From positions 33,186 through 97,185 of the forward strand of contig DASYGT010000015.1 in NCBI GenBank assembly GCA_035999365.1: a stretch of DNA of 64,000 bases, read 5' to 3'. The position numbers were made by a program, and so were the translations under genes. This document shows positions 23,819 through 33,312 of the stretch, piece after piece. Each line of letters begins with the position of its first letter. Position 1 is the first letter of the stretch. This DNA is from DASYGT01 sp035999365. GTDB taxonomy: Bacteria; Actinomycetota; Actinomycetes; Mycobacteriales; Jatrophihabitantaceae. The notes under the pieces were generated by a model. The model was not told where the DNA came from. It was given only the letters and a program-made list of their open reading frames with translations, and searched no databases.

Positions 23819-25086
23819 GCGACGGGGTCACCGTTCGCGGCGGCAGTCACGGCATCGACGCCCGGTGCGAGGACATGGAGGGCGTCGCCCACCTGTTCGG
23901 CCGCGCCGCCCGCGATACGGCGGGCGTCTCGTGGTCCATGCAGCGGTATCTGATCGATCCCGGCACGGTCGGCTCCGCTCTGCTCGATCCCGCCGGGGCT
24001 GCGGAGTACGAATTCGGCCTGGCGCGGGCCCTGGACGGCCCGCACGGGGTGAGCCGGCTCGCGTTGGAGTGTGCGGCGGTCGCCACCCGGCTCCGCGCGG
24101 CGGCCACCGCGTATCGCCTCGCCGATCGTCTCGATTCGACAGCGCACACGCTGCTCGACGGCATCCTCGACCTGCCGCAGGCTGCCGTCGATGCCGAGGC
24201 GATGTACCTCGCCACGGGCAGCCCCAGCAGGGCCGTGCAGCGCCTGCTCACCGCCGATCCGGGACTGGCCGATGAGGGTGCGGCCCTCGGTATCGCCGTG
24301 GCCGGGTTGGTGCCGTCATCCGTGCGCCGCGCAGCGACGGCGGACGGGCATCCGGTGGTGCGGGCAACGGTCGACGATGATGCGGCCGGCGGCCCACCGC
24401 CGCGCGATCTGGCCGACGTCATGACTGCGCTGGCGGCACGCAACCGCGGGGAACCGGGCGAGATCGACATCCGAATCCTGAGCCGGCCGAACGGTGCCCG
24501 TGCCGTCATCGTCGACATCCCGGGGACCAAGTCGTGGGACCCGCTGCCCACACGGGACGTCACGAGCGTCGTCACCGACATCCGTGCGATGAGCGGGCAC
24601 GAGACGTCCTACGAGCGCGGCGTGCTGGAGGCGATGCGCCGGGCCGGCGTCCGGCCCGACGACGACGTGATGTTGGTCGGGCACAGCGAAGGCGGCATGG
24701 TTGCCATCCAGGCTGCGATCGACGCGAGTCGTGCCGGAAGCTTTCGCGTCACGCACGTCGTGACCGCCGGTTCCCCCATCGGGCGCACGGCGGGGCACGT
24801 TCCGTCCTCCATCTCGGTGCTCGCCCTGGAGAACGCGCACGATCTGGTGCCCCACCTGGACGCCGCGGCCAACCCGGCGAGTGCGAATGTCACGACGGTG
24901 ACGGTCGACCACGACCGCGCCGACGTGCTCGCCAACCACGACATCGAATCGGCCTACGTGCCCGGAGCACGAGATGCCGATGCCAGCCGCAACGGCTCGA
25001 TTTGTGACTTCCTCAGGAGCGCCGGCGCGTTCTTCGACGCGTCGCACGTCAGCACGCACCGCTTCGTCGTCAGCAGAACTTACTGA
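23815..25086 (+). CDS. Alpha/beta hydrolase with helical N-terminal region (WXG100-coupled)
   Basis: A 423-residue protein. Residues 1-190 are mostly helical and WXG-like in texture (EDMEGVAHLFGRAARDTAG, SRLALECAAVATRLRAAATA). Residues 210-423 form an alpha/beta hydrolase domain with the nucleophile elbow VGHSEGGMVA (Ser291), a following TAGSPIGR strand and a terminal HVSTHRF that may supply the catalytic histidine. No signal peptide is present. The 4-base overlap with the WXG100-like gene suggests the two proteins form a complex, perhaps a type VII-exported lipase or esterase. Substrate is unknown. It resembles, in general plan only, PE/PPE-linked hydrolases of mycobacteria. Confidence 0.78.
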   Translation: MSDGVTVRGGSHGIDARCEDMEGVAHLFGRAARDTAGVSWSMQRYLIDPGTVGSALLDPAGAAEYEFGLARALDGPHGVSRLALECAAVATRLRAAATAYRLADRLDSTAHTLLDGILDLPQAAVDAEAMYLATGSPSRAVQRLLTADPGLADEGAALGIAVAGLVPSSVRRAATADGHPVVRATVDDDAAGGPPPRDLADVMTALAARNRGEPGEIDIRILSRPNGARAVIVDIPGTKSWDPLPTRDVTSVVTDIRAMSGHETSYERGVLEAMRRAGVRPDDDVMLVGHSEGGMVAIQAAIDASRAGSFRVTHVVTAGSPIGRTAGHVPSSISVLALENAHDLVPHLDAAANPASANVTTVTVDHDRADVLANHDIESAYVPGARDADASRNGSICDFLRSAGAFFDASHVSTHRFVVSRTY

Positions 25087-25140
25087 ATTCCCGAGCGCCA
25101 GAGCTTGCCCGAGGCGCGGGTGTCGACAAGCATCACCGCC

Positions 25141-26769
25141 ATGTTGGGGTTGATGCAGGACATTCCGCTGACCACGAACTGGATCTTCGAGCGCGGGGTC
25201 GAGTACTTCGGCGCCAAGGAGGTCGTCACCAAGACGGCGACCGAACTGCGGCGGGCGAGTTTCGCCGAGGTCGCCGCCGAGGCCCGACGTGTCGCCGCGG
25301 CGATCGACGCTCTGGGCATCAGCAAGGACGGCCGCGTGGGCACGTTCGGGTGGAACACGGCACGCCACCTCGGGCTGTACTTCGCGATACCGGGCACCGG
25401 GCGGGTGATGCACACCCTCAACATTCGTTACTTCCCCGAGCAGCTGATCTACACAGTCGACCATGCCGAGGACGAGGCCATATTCGTCGATCGATCGTTG
25501 CTCCCACTGTTCGGCAACTACCTGCCGCAGCTGTCCGGCGTGAAGCACGTCGTCGTCATGGACGACGGCTCCCCCGCCGAGCTTCCCGACGATCCGCGGA
25601 TCCTGCGGTACGAGGAACTCATCGCTGACGCCGACGAGGTCGACTTCACCGATCGGGTCACGGACGAGCGGCAGGCCGCGGCAATCTGCTACACGACCGG
25701 GACGACCGGAAACCCGAAAGGTGTCCTTTACAGCCACCGGTCGACCTGGCTGCACTCGGTCGCGAGCATGACGTCAGGGGTATTTTCGATCCGCGAGTCC
25801 GACCGCATTCTTCCGGTCGTGCCGATGTTCCACGCCAACGCGTGGGGGCTGCCCTACACGGCGTTCATGGCCGGCGCGTCGCTCGTCATGCCCGGCCCGG
25901 ACCTGTCGCCTCAGGGCCTGGTGACGCTGATGGAATCCGAGCGGGTGACGATCGCCGCGGGCGTCCCGACGATCTGGATGGGCATGGTCCCGCTGCTCGA
26001 CGGCCATGACCTGTCGTCGATGCGAGTGATCATCTGCGGTGGTTCGGCCGTGCCGAAATCGTTGTCCGAGGCGTGGCGGGAGAAGATCGGCGTCCCCCTC
26101 ACCCAGGCCTGGGGCATGACGGAACTGTCCCCGCTCGGCTCGGTGTGCACGCTGCGGTCGGAGTTCGACGAGCTCGATGAGGAAGCGAAGGCGGACATCC
26201 GGGCCACCGCCGGGATCGCGCCGCCTGGAGTCCAGATGCGCATCGTCGACTCGGAGACCCGCGAGGCGCTGCCATGGGACGACACCGCGTCCGGTGAGCT
26301 CGAGTGTCGCGGGCCGTGGATCGCGAAGCAGTATTACCGCACCGAGGCGCCCGGTGAGAACTTCTCCCCGGACGGGTGGCTGCGCACCGGAGACATCGCA
26401 GCGATCTCGCCGCTGGGCTACCTGCGCCTGGTGGACCGCACGAAGGATCTTGTGAAATCCGGCGGTGAATGGATCAGCTCCGTCGATCTCGAGAACGAGA
26501 TCATGAGCCATCCGAAGGTCGCCGAGGCGGCGGTGATCGCGGTCGCGCACCCCAAGTGGTCCGAACGGCCACTCGCGTGTGTGGTGGTTCGCGACGGCGA
26601 GTCGCTGACCCGTGAAGAGGTGCTCGACTTCCTGCGGGAACGGCTGAGCTCCTGGCAGTTGCCCGATGACGTCGTGTTCATCGACGAGGTACCGAAGACA
26701 AGCGTCGGGAAGTTCTCCAAGAAGACACTCCGCGAGAAGTTCGTCGACTACCGCCTGCCGACCGCCTGA
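25141..26769 (+). CDS. Fatty-acid--CoA ligase (AMP-forming)
   Basis: A 542-residue ANL-family ligase. Motifs in order: the P-loop YTTGTTGNPKG, MFHANAWGLPYTAFM, the AMP-binding WGMTELSPLGS, YLRLVDRTKDLVKSGGEWIS and the C-terminal PKTSVGKFSKKTLR with the catalytic lysine. It activates a medium- or long-chain acid to acyl-CoA via acyl-AMP. The N-terminal MLGLMQDIPLTTNWIFERG matches the AlkK/long-chain subfamily. I chose ATG 25141 over an upstream TTG at 25105. It stands 54 bp after the hydrolase gene on the same strand. A second, different ligase is at 40103-41740. Confidence 0.9.
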   Translation: MLGLMQDIPLTTNWIFERGVEYFGAKEVVTKTATELRRASFAEVAAEARRVAAAIDALGISKDGRVGTFGWNTARHLGLYFAIPGTGRVMHTLNIRYFPEQLIYTVDHAEDEAIFVDRSLLPLFGNYLPQLSGVKHVVVMDDGSPAELPDDPRILRYEELIADADEVDFTDRVTDERQAAAICYTTGTTGNPKGVLYSHRSTWLHSVASMTSGVFSIRESDRILPVVPMFHANAWGLPYTAFMAGASLVMPGPDLSPQGLVTLMESERVTIAAGVPTIWMGMVPLLDGHDLSSMRVIICGGSAVPKSLSEAWREKIGVPLTQAWGMTELSPLGSVCTLRSEFDELDEEAKADIRATAGIAPPGVQMRIVDSETREALPWDDTASGELECRGPWIAKQYYRTEAPGENFSPDGWLRTGDIAAISPLGYLRLVDRTKDLVKSGGEWISSVDLENEIMSHPKVAEAAVIAVAHPKWSERPLACVVVRDGESLTREEVLDFLRERLSSWQLPDDVVFIDEVPKTSVGKFSKKTLREKFVDYRLPTA

Positions 26770-26993
26770 CCTCGAGAATCGGACGAATCAGGCAATACGG
26801 CGCTTCTCGGCCTTAGTCTCACCTGTAACTCTTGTCTCAACAATCACTCTAGTGATTTGATCGTGCTTGCCCCCGGGACGGGATGGGGGCCGGTGCGCGC
26901 TCTCGCGCCCGAAATCACCGGACGGCAGGCACCGGCCGTGACGGCACCGGCGACAACGGCGACACAGCCGCCCTGGGCAACGGGAAGACAGAG
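26770..26993. other. 224-bp intergenic region before the repeat-protein gene
   Basis: The first part (26800-26860) is AT-richer than its surroundings and could hold the promoter of the large secreted-protein gene, though I see no convincing -35/-10 pair. The second part (26880-26990) is GC-rich with repeated GGCACCGG words. No reading frame in it is supported and no riboswitch consensus was recognised. Confidence 0.4.
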
Positions 26994-29909
26994 ATGATCC
27001 GACGCAAGAACGCGCGCCTCGGCGCGATGCGCGACTCGAGCGGCCGACTCGTCCTGCTCGCGCCGCGCCGTTTCCGCATGATCATCGCCCTCGGCTTCGC
27101 CGGCGCTGTCGGCACCGCCGGCTTCCTGATCGGGCAGCACGCCCTCCAGCACGCCAGCGCGGCGATCCCCGCAGGCTCGCCCTACGGCGCCGTGAACTCG
27201 ATCGCCAGCGTCCCCGGCGGTGTCCACGTCATCGGCTTCGCCGTCGACCCGAGTGCCCCGCTGACACCGATCAACACCTCCGTCTACAGCGACAACACGC
27301 TGGTGGCCACCGGCATGGCAAACCTCGACCGGCCCGACGTCGCCACGCAGTTCCCCGGGGCAGGCCCGACCCACGGCTACGACATCACAGCCCGAGTGCC
27401 CGAGGGCACCCACAACATCTGCGTGCGCGGAGTGAACATCGGCGCGGGCGCAGACCGGCTCTTCAGCTGTTACACGATGACGTTCCGTTACAAGCCCTAC
27501 GGCGCAGTCGATCAGTTGTCGACGGCACCGGGGCACGTCATCGTCCGCGGCTGGACCCTCGACTGGGACTCGCCGAGTACGGCGCTGAACGCCGTCGTCA
27601 CCGTCGACGGCTCGCCCGTCGCGACCCTCGCCGCCAATCTGTCCCGCCCGGACATTCCCAACCCGTACCTCGCGGCTGGTGGTCCCCTCCACGGATTCTG
27701 GGGCAACCTGCCCCTTCCGCAGGGAACCCACACGGTGTGCGTGATCGGCAAGAACATCCTGTACGGCGAGGACACCACGATCCTGTGCAAGAGCCTGACG
27801 CTGAGTGACAGCCCCGTCGTGTACGTCGACTCGGCCCACCAGGACTCAGGGGGCTACTACGTGCGGGGCTGGGCATTCGACCCCAACGCGCCAACCACGC
27901 CGCTCACCGTCACGACGGTCATCGACGGCAAGATCGTGGGCTCCTTCGTCGCCAACCTCACGCGGCCGGACGTCGCGGCCGCATATCCGGCGGCCGGCGC
28001 CGCACACGGCTTCACCGCAAAGTACTTCGTGGCCCAGGGGTCGCACACGATATGCATGAGCGCCGTCAACATCAGCTACGGCTACAACCGGCATCTCATC
28101 TGCGGCACGATCACCGTGAACTTCAATCCGAGCGCCGCGATCACCGGCCTCAGCGCGACCCGGCTCGGTGCTCTCGTGTCGGGCTGGACGATCGATCCCG
28201 ACACCACATCGCCGATCCACGTGCGCATCTACGCCGACGGCGCGCTGCAGATGGACTTCAGCGCCGACGCCACCGGGCCAACCCAATCCGGGCACCGATT
28301 CAGCGCCTACCTCGTGCTCAAGTCCGGGACCCACACGATCTGCGCCATCGGAGTGAACGCCTTATATGGCACCGCGAACTCCCCGTCTGTCTGCCAGACG
28401 ATCACGCTCGGCATCATTCCGCTCGGCGTCTTCGAGGGCTTGTCGAGAGCGCCGAATTCGTCCTCGCTGGTCGTGACCGGATGGACCCTCGATGCGGATG
28501 CACCGAACAACGGACCAATCACTGCGGCGATCTCCGTCGACGGAGTGGTGCACAACAGCGTCGCGAACGTGGTTCGCAACGACCTGCTGTCGTCGGCCTA
28601 CCGCTATTGGGGAGCGGCGCACGGCTTCGGACCAACCATCCCCGCGTCGGACGGTGAGCACCGGGTCTGCGTCACGGGCCTCAACGTCGGCGGGGGCGCA
28701 ACCAACACCGCTCTCGGCTGCAAGATCATCAACGCCGTTCATCCGGTCGTTCCATCGGCTCCACGCACAGTGACTGCGGTCGCCGGCTTCGGCGGCGCGA
28801 CCGTCACGTGGGCGGCGCCCTCGACCGACGGCGGTGCGCCGTGGTCGACATACATCGTCACGGCCTCGCCCGGTGGCGCGACGCTGACGCTCGGCCCGAC
28901 GGCGACGTCCGCGTCGCTGACCGGACTCGCGGCGAAGACCGCGTACCACTTCATCGTGCAAGCGGTGAACATCGTCGGCGCGTCGACCGGTGGCATCTCG
29001 CCGACGGTGACGACACTGCCCGCGCCACCGCCGCAGACCACGCCGGCGCCGATCTCGACGAGCCGATACATCCGTAACATCGTGAGCGCATCGAGCACCG
29101 ACCTCGCCGCGATGCGCGCCGAGGGCGCTGCCGACGCCAAGGCGAACCCCTCCGGGCACGGGTACCTCATCCTGCTGGACATCGGCGGACAGGATCAGGC
29201 CGACGGAGGGGTGGTCCTGAGCGCGACCACGCACTTCGTTTCCTACAGCAACCTCGTCGCCGACCTGAACGCCTACGTCGACGGCTACCACGGCGCGCAG
29301 GCCTCCAGCGCACCGGTCACCATCGCAATCGGTACGAACAACGACATGGACGTGAGCTCGACCAGCGGCGTCGCGTGGGCCGATTCGGTCATCGACCCCG
29401 TCGCGGCGCATTCGGCGCAGTACCTGGGTATGACGGTTGCCGGCGCGAACGACATCGAGCCGGGTTTCCGCGGCTCGTACACGGCGACCAAGTCCTGGCT
29501 GCTGGGTTACCTCGGTGCAACGAAGGCGCCATTCGTCTTCAACGGATCTGCAGACGGCTGCTCGTGGACGGCGACTGCAGGTGGCTGCAACAACGGCTGG
29601 ATCATGTCCGGCCTCGCATATCTCGCGGGTGCGGCATCCCCGGTGCGCATCATCGACCTACCGCAGGTCTACAACAACACGATGGCGGCGCAGTGGAAGT
29701 ACATCTCGCTGACCGGCGTCGCTCAGGGAGTCCCCCGCATCAACTTCGGCGGCGTGCTCACGGAGTGGACGGCGTGCAGCCAGGCAGGCGGGTGCGGCAG
29801 CCTCACCGGCCACGACGCGTGGTCAGCGCTATGGTCCAACCTGCAGTCGAGCACGACACTGAAGGTCGCCAGCCTGCCGTACTCGACAGACCTGCGGATC
29901 GATCGATGA
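26994..29909 (+). CDS. Large secreted protein: five Ig-like repeats, Fn3 domain, unknown C-terminal domain
   Basis: A 971-residue export protein. A membrane helix at about residues 29-48 follows a basic N-terminus and serves as signal or anchor. Five divergent repeats of about 100 residues follow (roughly 64-168, 169-275, 276-380, 381-478, 479-588), each with a GWT(L/I)D(P/x)D-like motif, an RPD(V/I) motif, HGF, GTHT(I/V)C and a second cysteine about 15 residues later, so one disulphide per repeat is likely. Residues 589-676 are a fibronectin type III domain. Residues 690-971 form a separate domain (GYLILLDIGGQDQADGG, VTIAIGTNNDM) of unknown family that could be a TIM-barrel hydrolase-like fold. 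ATG 26994 was chosen. It overlaps the next lipoprotein gene by 4 bases. Confidence 0.82.
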   Translation: MIRRKNARLGAMRDSSGRLVLLAPRRFRMIIALGFAGAVGTAGFLIGQHALQHASAAIPAGSPYGAVNSIASVPGGVHVIGFAVDPSAPLTPINTSVYSDNTLVATGMANLDRPDVATQFPGAGPTHGYDITARVPEGTHNICVRGVNIGAGADRLFSCYTMTFRYKPYGAVDQLSTAPGHVIVRGWTLDWDSPSTALNAVVTVDGSPVATLAANLSRPDIPNPYLAAGGPLHGFWGNLPLPQGTHTVCVIGKNILYGEDTTILCKSLTLSDSPVVYVDSAHQDSGGYYVRGWAFDPNAPTTPLTVTTVIDGKIVGSFVANLTRPDVAAAYPAAGAAHGFTAKYFVAQGSHTICMSAVNISYGYNRHLICGTITVNFNPSAAITGLSATRLGALVSGWTIDPDTTSPIHVRIYADGALQMDFSADATGPTQSGHRFSAYLVLKSGTHTICAIGVNALYGTANSPSVCQTITLGIIPLGVFEGLSRAPNSSSLVVTGWTLDADAPNNGPITAAISVDGVVHNSVANVVRNDLLSSAYRYWGAAHGFGPTIPASDGEHRVCVTGLNVGGGATNTALGCKIINAVHPVVPSAPRTVTAVAGFGGATVTWAAPSTDGGAPWSTYIVTASPGGATLTLGPTATSASLTGLAAKTAYHFIVQAVNIVGASTGGISPTVTTLPAPPPQTTPAPISTSRYIRNIVSASSTDLAAMRAEGAADAKANPSGHGYLILLDIGGQDQADGGVVLSATTHFVSYSNLVADLNAYVDGYHGAQASSAPVTIAIGTNNDMDVSSTSGVAWADSVIDPVAAHSAQYLGMTVAGANDIEPGFRGSYTATKSWLLGYLGATKAPFVFNGSADGCSWTATAGGCNNGWIMSGLAYLAGAASPVRIIDLPQVYNNTMAAQWKYISLTGVAQGVPRINFGGVLTEWTACSQAGGCGSLTGHDAWSALWSNLQSSTTLKVASLPYSTDLRIDR

Positions 29910-30532
29910 CGGCACACGTCACGTCTCGCGCCCGCGCAGCTTTCGTCAGCATTGCCATAGCAAGCGCGCTCACGACAGCAGGCTGCACTTCCTCATCGGG
30001 CGGGCACGGAACCGCCGCCGGCAACTCGCCGTCGACAACGGTCGACGGCTTACCGACTGACACCGGCGTCCCTGGGGACACATCGGCTCCTACGGGCGCG
30101 ACATCGAGTGGCGCCAGCGCCTCAAGGACGACAACTGCCACCGGGATCACGTTGCCGAAGGACACCTGCACCGGCAGTCAGCTGACGGTGCGCGTCATTC
30201 GCGGCGGGGCAATCCCGGCACAGGAGATCGCGCTGATCACCTTCACGAACAGCGGCACCTCGACGTGCAGCATGTTCGGCTTCCCGGGCGTGAGCCTCCG
30301 GTTGAAGGGTGCGCAGGTCGGACAGCCGGCACTTCGATCTCCGGTCGCGGCGCACACTGTGCGGCTGCTTCCCGGCGAGCAGGCTCAGGCCCAGATCACC
30401 GACTTCTCCTCGTGCGAGGCGTCGCTGTCGGACACGGTGCGGGTCTACCCGCCGAATCTGAAGACGTTCGTCGACAAGCCGATCGAGCTTCGCGCGTGCC
30501 GTTTCGAGGTCGACCCCGTCTCGCACTCCTGA
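29906..30532 (+). CDS. DUF4232-like lipoprotein
   Basis: A 208-residue lipoprotein. The signal MTAHVTSRARAAFVSIAIAS continues into ALTTAGC with lipidation expected at about Cys27. A Ser/Thr/Gly-rich linker follows (to about residue 80), then a DUF4232-like domain (CTGSQLTVRVIRGG, LITFTNSGTSTCSMFGFPGV, ACRFEVDPV) with four cysteines. The ATG overlaps the stop of the repeat protein (ATGA), so the two surface proteins are translationally coupled and may act together on the cell wall. Function is unknown. Confidence 0.82.
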   Translation: MTAHVTSRARAAFVSIAIASALTTAGCTSSSGGHGTAAGNSPSTTVDGLPTDTGVPGDTSAPTGATSSGASASRTTTATGITLPKDTCTGSQLTVRVIRGGAIPAQEIALITFTNSGTSTCSMFGFPGVSLRLKGAQVGQPALRSPVAAHTVRLLPGEQAQAQITDFSSCEASLSDTVRVYPPNLKTFVDKPIELRACRFEVDPVSHS

Positions 30533-30575
30533 CACCCTGTGCGCGCCGACAGGCGGCGGAGCACAATAGGAATAC

Positions 30576-31601
30576 GTGACCTACCTCGCGGCTGACGACC
30601 GTTACGAATCCATGACCTATCGCCGTTCCGGGCGAAGCGGCGTGCTGCTTCCGGCCATGTCCCTGGGGCTCTGGCACAACTTCGGCACCGAACGTCCCCT
30701 CGAGACCCAGCGCGCGATCCTGCGGCGTGCGTTCGACCTCGGCGTCACCCACTTCGATCTCGCAAACAACTACGGACCGCCCTACGGCTCGGCCGAGGAG
30801 AACTTCGGCCGGGTGCTCGCGAGCGACTTCGCGGCGTACCGCGACGAACTGTTCATCTCGACCAAGGCCGGCTGGGACATGTGGCCTGGGCCGTACGGCG
30901 ACCACGGCTCACGCAAGTACCTGCTCGCCAGCCTCGACCAGTCACTCGCGAGGATGGGACTCGACTACGTCGACGTGTTCTACTCGCACCGCTTCGACCC
31001 GGGCACACCACTCGAAGAGACGATGGGGGCACTCGACACCGCGGTCCGCTCCGGCCGGGCGCTCTACGCGGGTATCTCGTCGTACTCGCCCGCGCGCACC
31101 CGCGAGGCGGCGACCATCCTGCAGCGGATGGGAACGCCCCTGCTCATCCATCAGCCCTCGTACTCGATGCTCAACCGCTGGATCGAAGCGGAACTGCTGG
31201 ACACACTCGAGACGCTGGGCGTGGGGTGTATCGCCTTCTCGCCGCTGGCGCAGGGCATGCTCACCTCGAAGTACCTGAACGGGGTGCCCGACGACTCGCG
31301 GATGGCTGCCGGCTCGTCGCTCGATCCGAGCCTGCTGACCGAGCAGAACATGGTGCACATCAGGGCCTTGGACGAGATGGCGCGCGGCCGCGGGCAGTCG
31401 CTGGCGCAGCTCGCGCTCTCGTGGGCGCTGCGCGATCCGCGCGTCACCTCGGTTCTGATCGGTGCGTCGAGCGTCCCGCAGCTCGAGGACAATGTGGCAG
31501 CACTCGACAACCTGCAGTTCGCCGACGACGAGCTGGCAGAAATCGATCGGCACGCCGTCGAGGGTGGCATCGACCTGTGGCGTGGAAGCAGCACGTCCTG
31601 A
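30576..31601 (+). CDS. Aldo/keto reductase (YghZ/Gpr-like)
   Basis: A 341-residue NADPH-dependent reductase with a TIM-barrel. Visible: the catalytic Asp/Tyr region THFDLANNYGPPYGSAEENF, the lysine in ELFISTKAGWDMWPG, the histidine in VFYSHRFDPGTP and the cofactor site SVLIGASSVPQLEDN. The sequence HNFG and GWDMWPGPYGDHGSRKYL are typical of the L-glyceraldehyde-3-phosphate reductase (YghZ, Gpr) subgroup, which reduces methylglyoxal and related aldehydes. Start GTG 30576. The 3' end overlaps the following MFS gene by 25 bases. Confidence 0.9.
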   Translation: MTYLAADDRYESMTYRRSGRSGVLLPAMSLGLWHNFGTERPLETQRAILRRAFDLGVTHFDLANNYGPPYGSAEENFGRVLASDFAAYRDELFISTKAGWDMWPGPYGDHGSRKYLLASLDQSLARMGLDYVDVFYSHRFDPGTPLEETMGALDTAVRSGRALYAGISSYSPARTREAATILQRMGTPLLIHQPSYSMLNRWIEAELLDTLETLGVGCIAFSPLAQGMLTSKYLNGVPDDSRMAAGSSLDPSLLTEQNMVHIRALDEMARGRGQSLAQLALSWALRDPRVTSVLIGASSVPQLEDNVAALDNLQFADDELAEIDRHAVEGGIDLWRGSSTS

Positions 31602-32800
31602 CAACCACGACAACACCGACGGGAGCCCGGCTCCGGATCATTCTCGTCGCTGCCCTGGTGCTCACCGGCCTGTCTATGCGCACGGCGGTCACGAGCGTCG
31701 GAGCGGTCCTGGACGACCTGCAGCACGGGTTGCACACCACCAGTGGGGTGGCCGGCGTGATCACGACGCTGCCGGTGGTGTGCTTCGCGGTGATCGGTGC
31801 GCTGACGCCACGGATGTCGTTCCGCTTCGGGGCACATCAGCTGTTGGTCGTCGCCCTCATCCTGATGACGATCGGAATGATGCTGCGTCCCTTGACGAGC
31901 TCGGTCCTGCCGTTCGCATTGCTCAGCGTGCTGGCGCTGACCGGTGGGGCGATCAGCAACGTGTTGCTGCCCAGCCTGGTGAAGCTGCACTTCCCGGACC
32001 GGATCGGCCGGATGACGGCTGTCTACACGACGGCCCTTGCCGTCGGCACGACAGCCGCAGCCGGGCTGACCGTCCCGATCGGCAACCTCGGCGACGGATG
32101 GCGTCTCGGCCTCGGGTCGTGGGCGGTGCTCAGCGCGGTGGCCGTGCTCCCCTGGCTGCCGACGGTCCGTCACGATCGGCCCACGACTGGCGAGCCCCGC
32201 GGCTTGTCGGCGCGGGCGCTGGTGCGCAGCCGCACAGCCTGGACCCTGACCGTGTTCTTTGCATTCCAGTCCTTCCAGGCCTATATCGCGTTCGGCTGGT
32301 TCGCGAAGTTCCTGCATCGCCACGGGTTGAGCACCGGCACCGCAGGCTGGATGCTCGCCCTGCTCTCGGCCGTCGGCATTCCGGTCTCGATGATCGTCCC
32401 GACGATCGCACCCAGGCTGCACCGCCGGGTGATCGTTGCTTTGAGCGCTGCCTACCTCGTTGCGTACGCCGGCCTAGCCGTCGCGCCCGTCGGTGGCGCG
32501 TGGGTGTGGATGACCCTCGTCGGCCTGGGCAGCGGCATGTTCCCGCTCGCGCTGACGATGATCGGCCTGCGAGCACGAACCGCCGAGACGACAGCAGCGC
32601 TGTCGGCGTTCGTGCAGGCGATCGGCTACATCGTCGCGGGGGCAGGTCCGCTGCTCTTCGGTGTGCTGTACGGCGCGACGAACCATTGGGCCTGGCCGCT
32701 CTCACTACTGTTCGTGGCTCTCGCCGTCGCGCTCGCCGCCGGGTGGATGGCTGCCCGGCCATGCTTCGTCGACGACGAACTGGCACCATCGTCCGGGTGA
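31577..32800 (+). CDS. MFS transporter (CynX/NimT-like)
   Basis: A 407-residue transporter with 12 predicted helices and an N-terminal segment starting RLRIILVAALVLTGLSMRTA, followed by TSVGAVLDDLQ, which is characteristic of the cyanate/2-nitroimidazole (CynX) group of the MFS. I chose GTG 31577, with GAGGGTGG nine bases upstream, inside the aldo/keto reductase gene; no in-frame ATG or GTG lies before the first helix. The stop overlaps the thioesterase start (GTGA). The substrate is unknown; the CynX group exports or imports small anions and drugs. Confidence 0.85.
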   Translation: MAWKQHVLTTTTTPTGARLRIILVAALVLTGLSMRTAVTSVGAVLDDLQHGLHTTSGVAGVITTLPVVCFAVIGALTPRMSFRFGAHQLLVVALILMTIGMMLRPLTSSVLPFALLSVLALTGGAISNVLLPSLVKLHFPDRIGRMTAVYTTALAVGTTAAAGLTVPIGNLGDGWRLGLGSWAVLSAVAVLPWLPTVRHDRPTTGEPRGLSARALVRSRTAWTLTVFFAFQSFQAYIAFGWFAKFLHRHGLSTGTAGWMLALLSAVGIPVSMIVPTIAPRLHRRVIVALSAAYLVAYAGLAVAPVGGAWVWMTLVGLGSGMFPLALTMIGLRARTAETTAALSAFVQAIGYIVAGAGPLLFGVLYGATNHWAWPLSLLFVALAVALAAGWMAARPCFVDDELAPSSG

Positions 32801-33243
32801 CCCCGGCGGAGGCCAGGCAGGTGCGGCGCGAGGATTTTGCCGTGCTTCGCACGCTGTCGACGCGCTGGTCCGACGACGACACATACGGACATGTGAACAA
32901 TGTCGTGCACTACTCCATGTTCGACACCGCCGTGAATGGTTGGCTGATCGAGGCTTCTGGCCTCGACATCCGCCGGCTGCCGGCGATCGGACTGGTCGTC
33001 GAGACCTCTTGCCAGTACCTCGGCGAGCTCCGTTTCCCCGAGATGGTGACGGCCGGGCTGGCACTGGAACGCCTCGGCGATTCGAGCGTGATCTACCGGC
33101 TCGCATTGTTCGGCAGCGGCATCGAGCCCGCAGCGGTCGGCCGTTTCGTCCACGTGTACGTCGACCTCCACGAGCGGCGCCCGGTTCCGGTGCCGGCCGA
33201 GATCCGCGCAGCACTCGCCCTACTCGTGACCGACCACCGTTAG
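32797..33243 (+). CDS. Hotdog-fold acyl-CoA thioesterase
   Basis: A 148-residue 4-hydroxybenzoyl-CoA-thioesterase-like protein: FAVLRTLSTRWSDDDTYGHV with HVNNVVHYSMFDTAVNGWL carries the conserved Asp and the tyrosine/helix of the active site. Such enzymes hydrolyse short- to medium-chain acyl-CoA. I chose GTG 32797 because it overlaps the MFS stop by 4 bases; an in-frame ATG at 32761 would add 12 residues. It completes a three-gene unit (reductase, transporter, thioesterase). Confidence 0.88.
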   Translation: MTPAEARQVRREDFAVLRTLSTRWSDDDTYGHVNNVVHYSMFDTAVNGWLIEASGLDIRRLPAIGLVVETSCQYLGELRFPEMVTAGLALERLGDSSVIYRLALFGSGIEPAAVGRFVHVYVDLHERRPVPVPAEIRAALALLVTDHR

Positions 33244-33312
33244 GCGGGCGTTACGAATGGGTAGTGTGCCCACAGCTGTCGCCGCGGCAGCCCTGGACCC
33301 CGGAAGGTTGTC

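Noticed and set aside
26880..26990. c-di-AMP (ydaO-type) riboswitch before the secreted repeat protein
   Set aside because: The GC-rich segment lacks the conserved ydaO motifs; repeated GGCACCGG words explain the resemblance.
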